A stretch of DNA of 41,266 nucleotides, from contig JASHPU010000019.1 in assembly GCA_030037885.1 (NCBI GenBank), positions 1-41,266 on the forward strand, in the 5' to 3' direction. This DNA is from Xanthobacteraceae bacterium (GTDB lineage: Bacteria > Pseudomonadota > Alphaproteobacteria > Rhizobiales > Xanthobacteraceae). Positions 40,079-41,266 of the stretch are shown one piece after another. The notes under the pieces are model-generated. The model worked only from the letters and a program-made list of their open reading frames with translations. It made no database searches and was not told the DNA's origin. The translations under genes were made by a program, and so were the position numbers. Within the stretch, counting starts at the first letter, position 1. Each line of letters opens with the position of its first letter.

Positions 40079-40645
40079 ATGCGACGTATCTTTGCTATCG
40101 CCGCGATCTTATCGCTCGCGGTTCCAAGCTTGGCCTTGGCTCAAGGACCGGCGGGCGGAAATCAGCACGGCAATAATAATAAAGGCGGCGGCCGGCCGCC
40201 GCCCCGCGCCTTCGTGCGTCCCGGACCGGCCGGTCACGGGCCGGTCGTTCACGGCCCAGCCCTTCACGGTCCGGTTGTTCACGGCCCTGTTGTTCATGGC
40301 CCTGTTGTTCATGGCCCCGTTGGTCACGGCCCCGTACGCTTCGGCGGCCCCGCTGTTGGGCATGGACCTTGGCTTTTCCACGGCCATTCGTATGCGTGGC
40401 ATCCGGTGCATTTCCCGCGCCCGTGGATCTATCCGCCGGGCTTTGCCTATCGCCTGTGGGCCGTCGGCGCGATTCTGCCGCCGCTGTTCTGGTCGACACC
40501 GACTTACTACTACACAGGCTGGGCCAGCATGGGATTGCCGCCGCCCGATCCCGGCTTTCAATACGTCGAATACGGGCCGGACCTGCTTCTCGTGAATGTC
40601 GGCACTGGTCAAGTCGTCCAGGTATTCCCCGGAGCCTTTAGCTGA
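40079..40645 (+). CDS. secreted RcnB-like protein with tandem HGPVV repeats
   Basis: A 188-residue exported protein: signal peptide (MRRIFAIAAILSLAVPSLALA, cleavage before QG), an N-terminal Asn/Gly/Pro-rich segment, then a tandem array of five-residue units (HGPVV, with variants HGPAL, HGPVG) at about 53-86. The C-terminal domain (LPPPDPGFQYVEYGPDLLLVNVGTGQVVQVF) matches the end of RcnB/YohN-type periplasmic proteins, which modulate nickel and cobalt efflux in E. coli. The His-rich repeats could bind metal, but this is inference; no RcnA or metal regulator gene is in view. A strong GAGGAG ribosome-binding site precedes the ATG. Confidence 0.7.
   Translation: MRRIFAIAAILSLAVPSLALAQGPAGGNQHGNNNKGGGRPPPRAFVRPGPAGHGPVVHGPALHGPVVHGPVVHGPVVHGPVGHGPVRFGGPAVGHGPWLFHGHSYAWHPVHFPRPWIYPPGFAYRLWAVGAILPPLFWSTPTYYYTGWASMGLPPPDPGFQYVEYGPDLLLVNVGTGQVVQVFPGAFS
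40231..40334 (+). repeat. tandem 15-bp coding repeats
   Basis: Units of about 15 bp with core CACGGCC(C)TGTTGTT encode the HGPVV array. GTTGTTCATGGCCCT is repeated almost exactly at about 40290-40315, so the array is likely to vary in copy number by replication slippage. Confidence 0.75.
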
Positions 40646-40722
40646 CGAGGCGCCGGCGCGCGGCGCCGGAGCAATGCCCGATCGAAGCAGCGGCGCCGCC
40701 ATTGTCAGTGACGTGAACGGCT

Positions 40723-40757
40723 GCCATGCCCCGGATTGAAAAAATCCGGGGCATGGC
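40723..40757. terminator. perfect hairpin between the RcnB-like gene and glpK
   Basis: GCCATGCCCCGGATT at 40723-40737 pairs perfectly over 15 bp with AATCCGGGGCATGGC at 40743-40757 around a GAAAA loop. It lies 78 bp downstream of the RcnB-like stop. Few T residues follow (AATTCT), so termination efficiency is uncertain. Confidence 0.65.
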
Positions 40758-40798
40758 AATTCTATGCCTGAGCCGCACGCGGCACGCGGGAGGCAGGC

Positions 40799-41266
40799 GT
40801 GACGTCTTACGTGCTTGCGATCGATCAGGGCACCACGTCGACGCGGGCGATCCTGTTTGCGGCCGATCTCTCGATCGCCGCTCTGGCGCAGCGCGAGTTT
40901 CCGCAGCATTTTCCGGCCGACGGCGAAGTCGAACACGATCCGCACGATCTGTGGACGACGACGCTCGACACCTGCCATGAGGCGATGCGGCGCGTCGGCG
41001 CCGGCACCAAAAACATCGCCGCGATCGGCATCGCCAATCAGCGCGAAACCACGCTGTTGTGGCGCCGCGCCGACGGCCGGCCCGTGCATCGCGCCATCGT
41101 CTGGCAGGATCGGCGCACCGCGGCGCGCTGCGCCGAACTCAAGGCGAACGGCCATGAGCCGCTGTTTACGGCCGCGACCGGACTGCTGCTCGATCCGTAC
41201 TTTTCCGGCACCAAGCTCGCCTGGCTGCTCGATCACGTGCCGGCCGCGCGCGACTTGGCGGCGCGC
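40799..41266 (+). CDS. glpK: glycerol kinase (partial, cut by the window edge)
   Basis: The first 156 codons of a FGGY-family kinase that phosphorylates glycerol to glycerol 3-phosphate. The N-terminal ATP-binding segment is diagnostic: [17 protein letters not shown], then [25 protein letters not shown] and [13 protein letters not shown], with [11 protein letters not shown]. These match glycerol kinases rather than other sugar kinases (the NQRET and WQDRRT motifs). The start is GTG at 40799, preceded by GGGAGGC, a strong ribosome-binding site. The frame runs off the right edge, so the catalytic Asp region and C-terminal domain are not seen. Confidence 0.93.
   Translation, partial: MTSYVLAIDQGTTSTRAILFAADLSIAALAQREFPQHFPADGEVEHDPHDLWTTTLDTCHEAMRRVGAGTKNIAAIGIANQRETTLLWRRADGRPVHRAIVWQDRRTAARCAELKANGHEPLFTAATGLLLDPYFSGTKLAWLLDHVPAARDLAAR

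Overview
The window is GC-rich, densely coding DNA with strong G/C preference at third codon positions, and most likely chromosomal DNA of an alphaproteobacterium of the Rhizobiales (Bradyrhizobiaceae/Xanthobacteraceae-like). The basis for this is gene content (sfsA-map...radC, a DenD-type dehydrogenase, lone HTH and RHH/RelE modules, small secreted proteins of rhizobial type) and a heavy load of short palindromic intergenic repeats. The genus cannot be fixed from the sequence alone. No rRNA, tRNA, CRISPR array, phage or complete insertion sequence was recognised.

Layout. (1) 1-8 kb, envelope region: a zinc amidase with an SH3 domain, a convergent M15 peptidase, a CMD-family protein, a BNR-repeat protein, a DUF3617 protein, two tiny secreted proteins, and MepA murein endopeptidase. 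(2) 8-14.9 kb, metabolic genes: Yip1-like membrane protein, GMC oxidoreductase, EamA transporter, acyl-CoA dehydrogenase, DUF559 nuclease-like protein, class I aminotransferase, and another tiny secreted protein. (3) 15.2-20.1 kb: four co-directional genes (IlvD/Edd dehydratase, ICL/PEP-mutase-like lyase, BDH2-like SDR, DenD-like dehydrogenase) that read like a sugar-acid catabolic route not matching a textbook operon. (4) 20.3-24 kb: sfsA, map, a secreted carboxypeptidase-regulatory-like protein, a CXXCH cytochrome, radC. (5) 24-25.7 kb: a lower-GC patch with a lone DUF2235 hydrolase. (6) 25.8-39.3 kb, mostly minus strand: an RND efflux pair, FAD monooxygenase, 2-hydroxyacid dehydrogenase, 2-oxoacid dehydrogenase E2, succinate-semialdehyde dehydrogenase, then (after a plus-strand toxin-antitoxin islet) E1-beta and E1-alpha. 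(7) 39.5-41.3 kb: a small membrane protein, an RcnB-like protein with tandem repeats, and the start of glycerol kinase, cut by the window edge.

The most distinctive signal is the behaviour of the palindromic repeats. At least six families lie between genes, and some have entered genes. Two unrelated elements sit in frame inside the E2 acyltransferase (21 and about 24 codons). A repeat forms the C-terminal tail of the DUF559 protein. A repeat at the end of the EamA gene is flanked by a 12-bp direct duplication that appears to have shortened the protein. A 154/190-bp element with CTAGAGCAT-type terminal inverted repeats occurs at both ends of the window. Other points of interest are an acyl-CoA dehydrogenase with Asp where the catalytic Glu is expected, the uncharacterised sugar-acid cluster, and a probable autoregulatory operator in front of the toxin-antitoxin pair.
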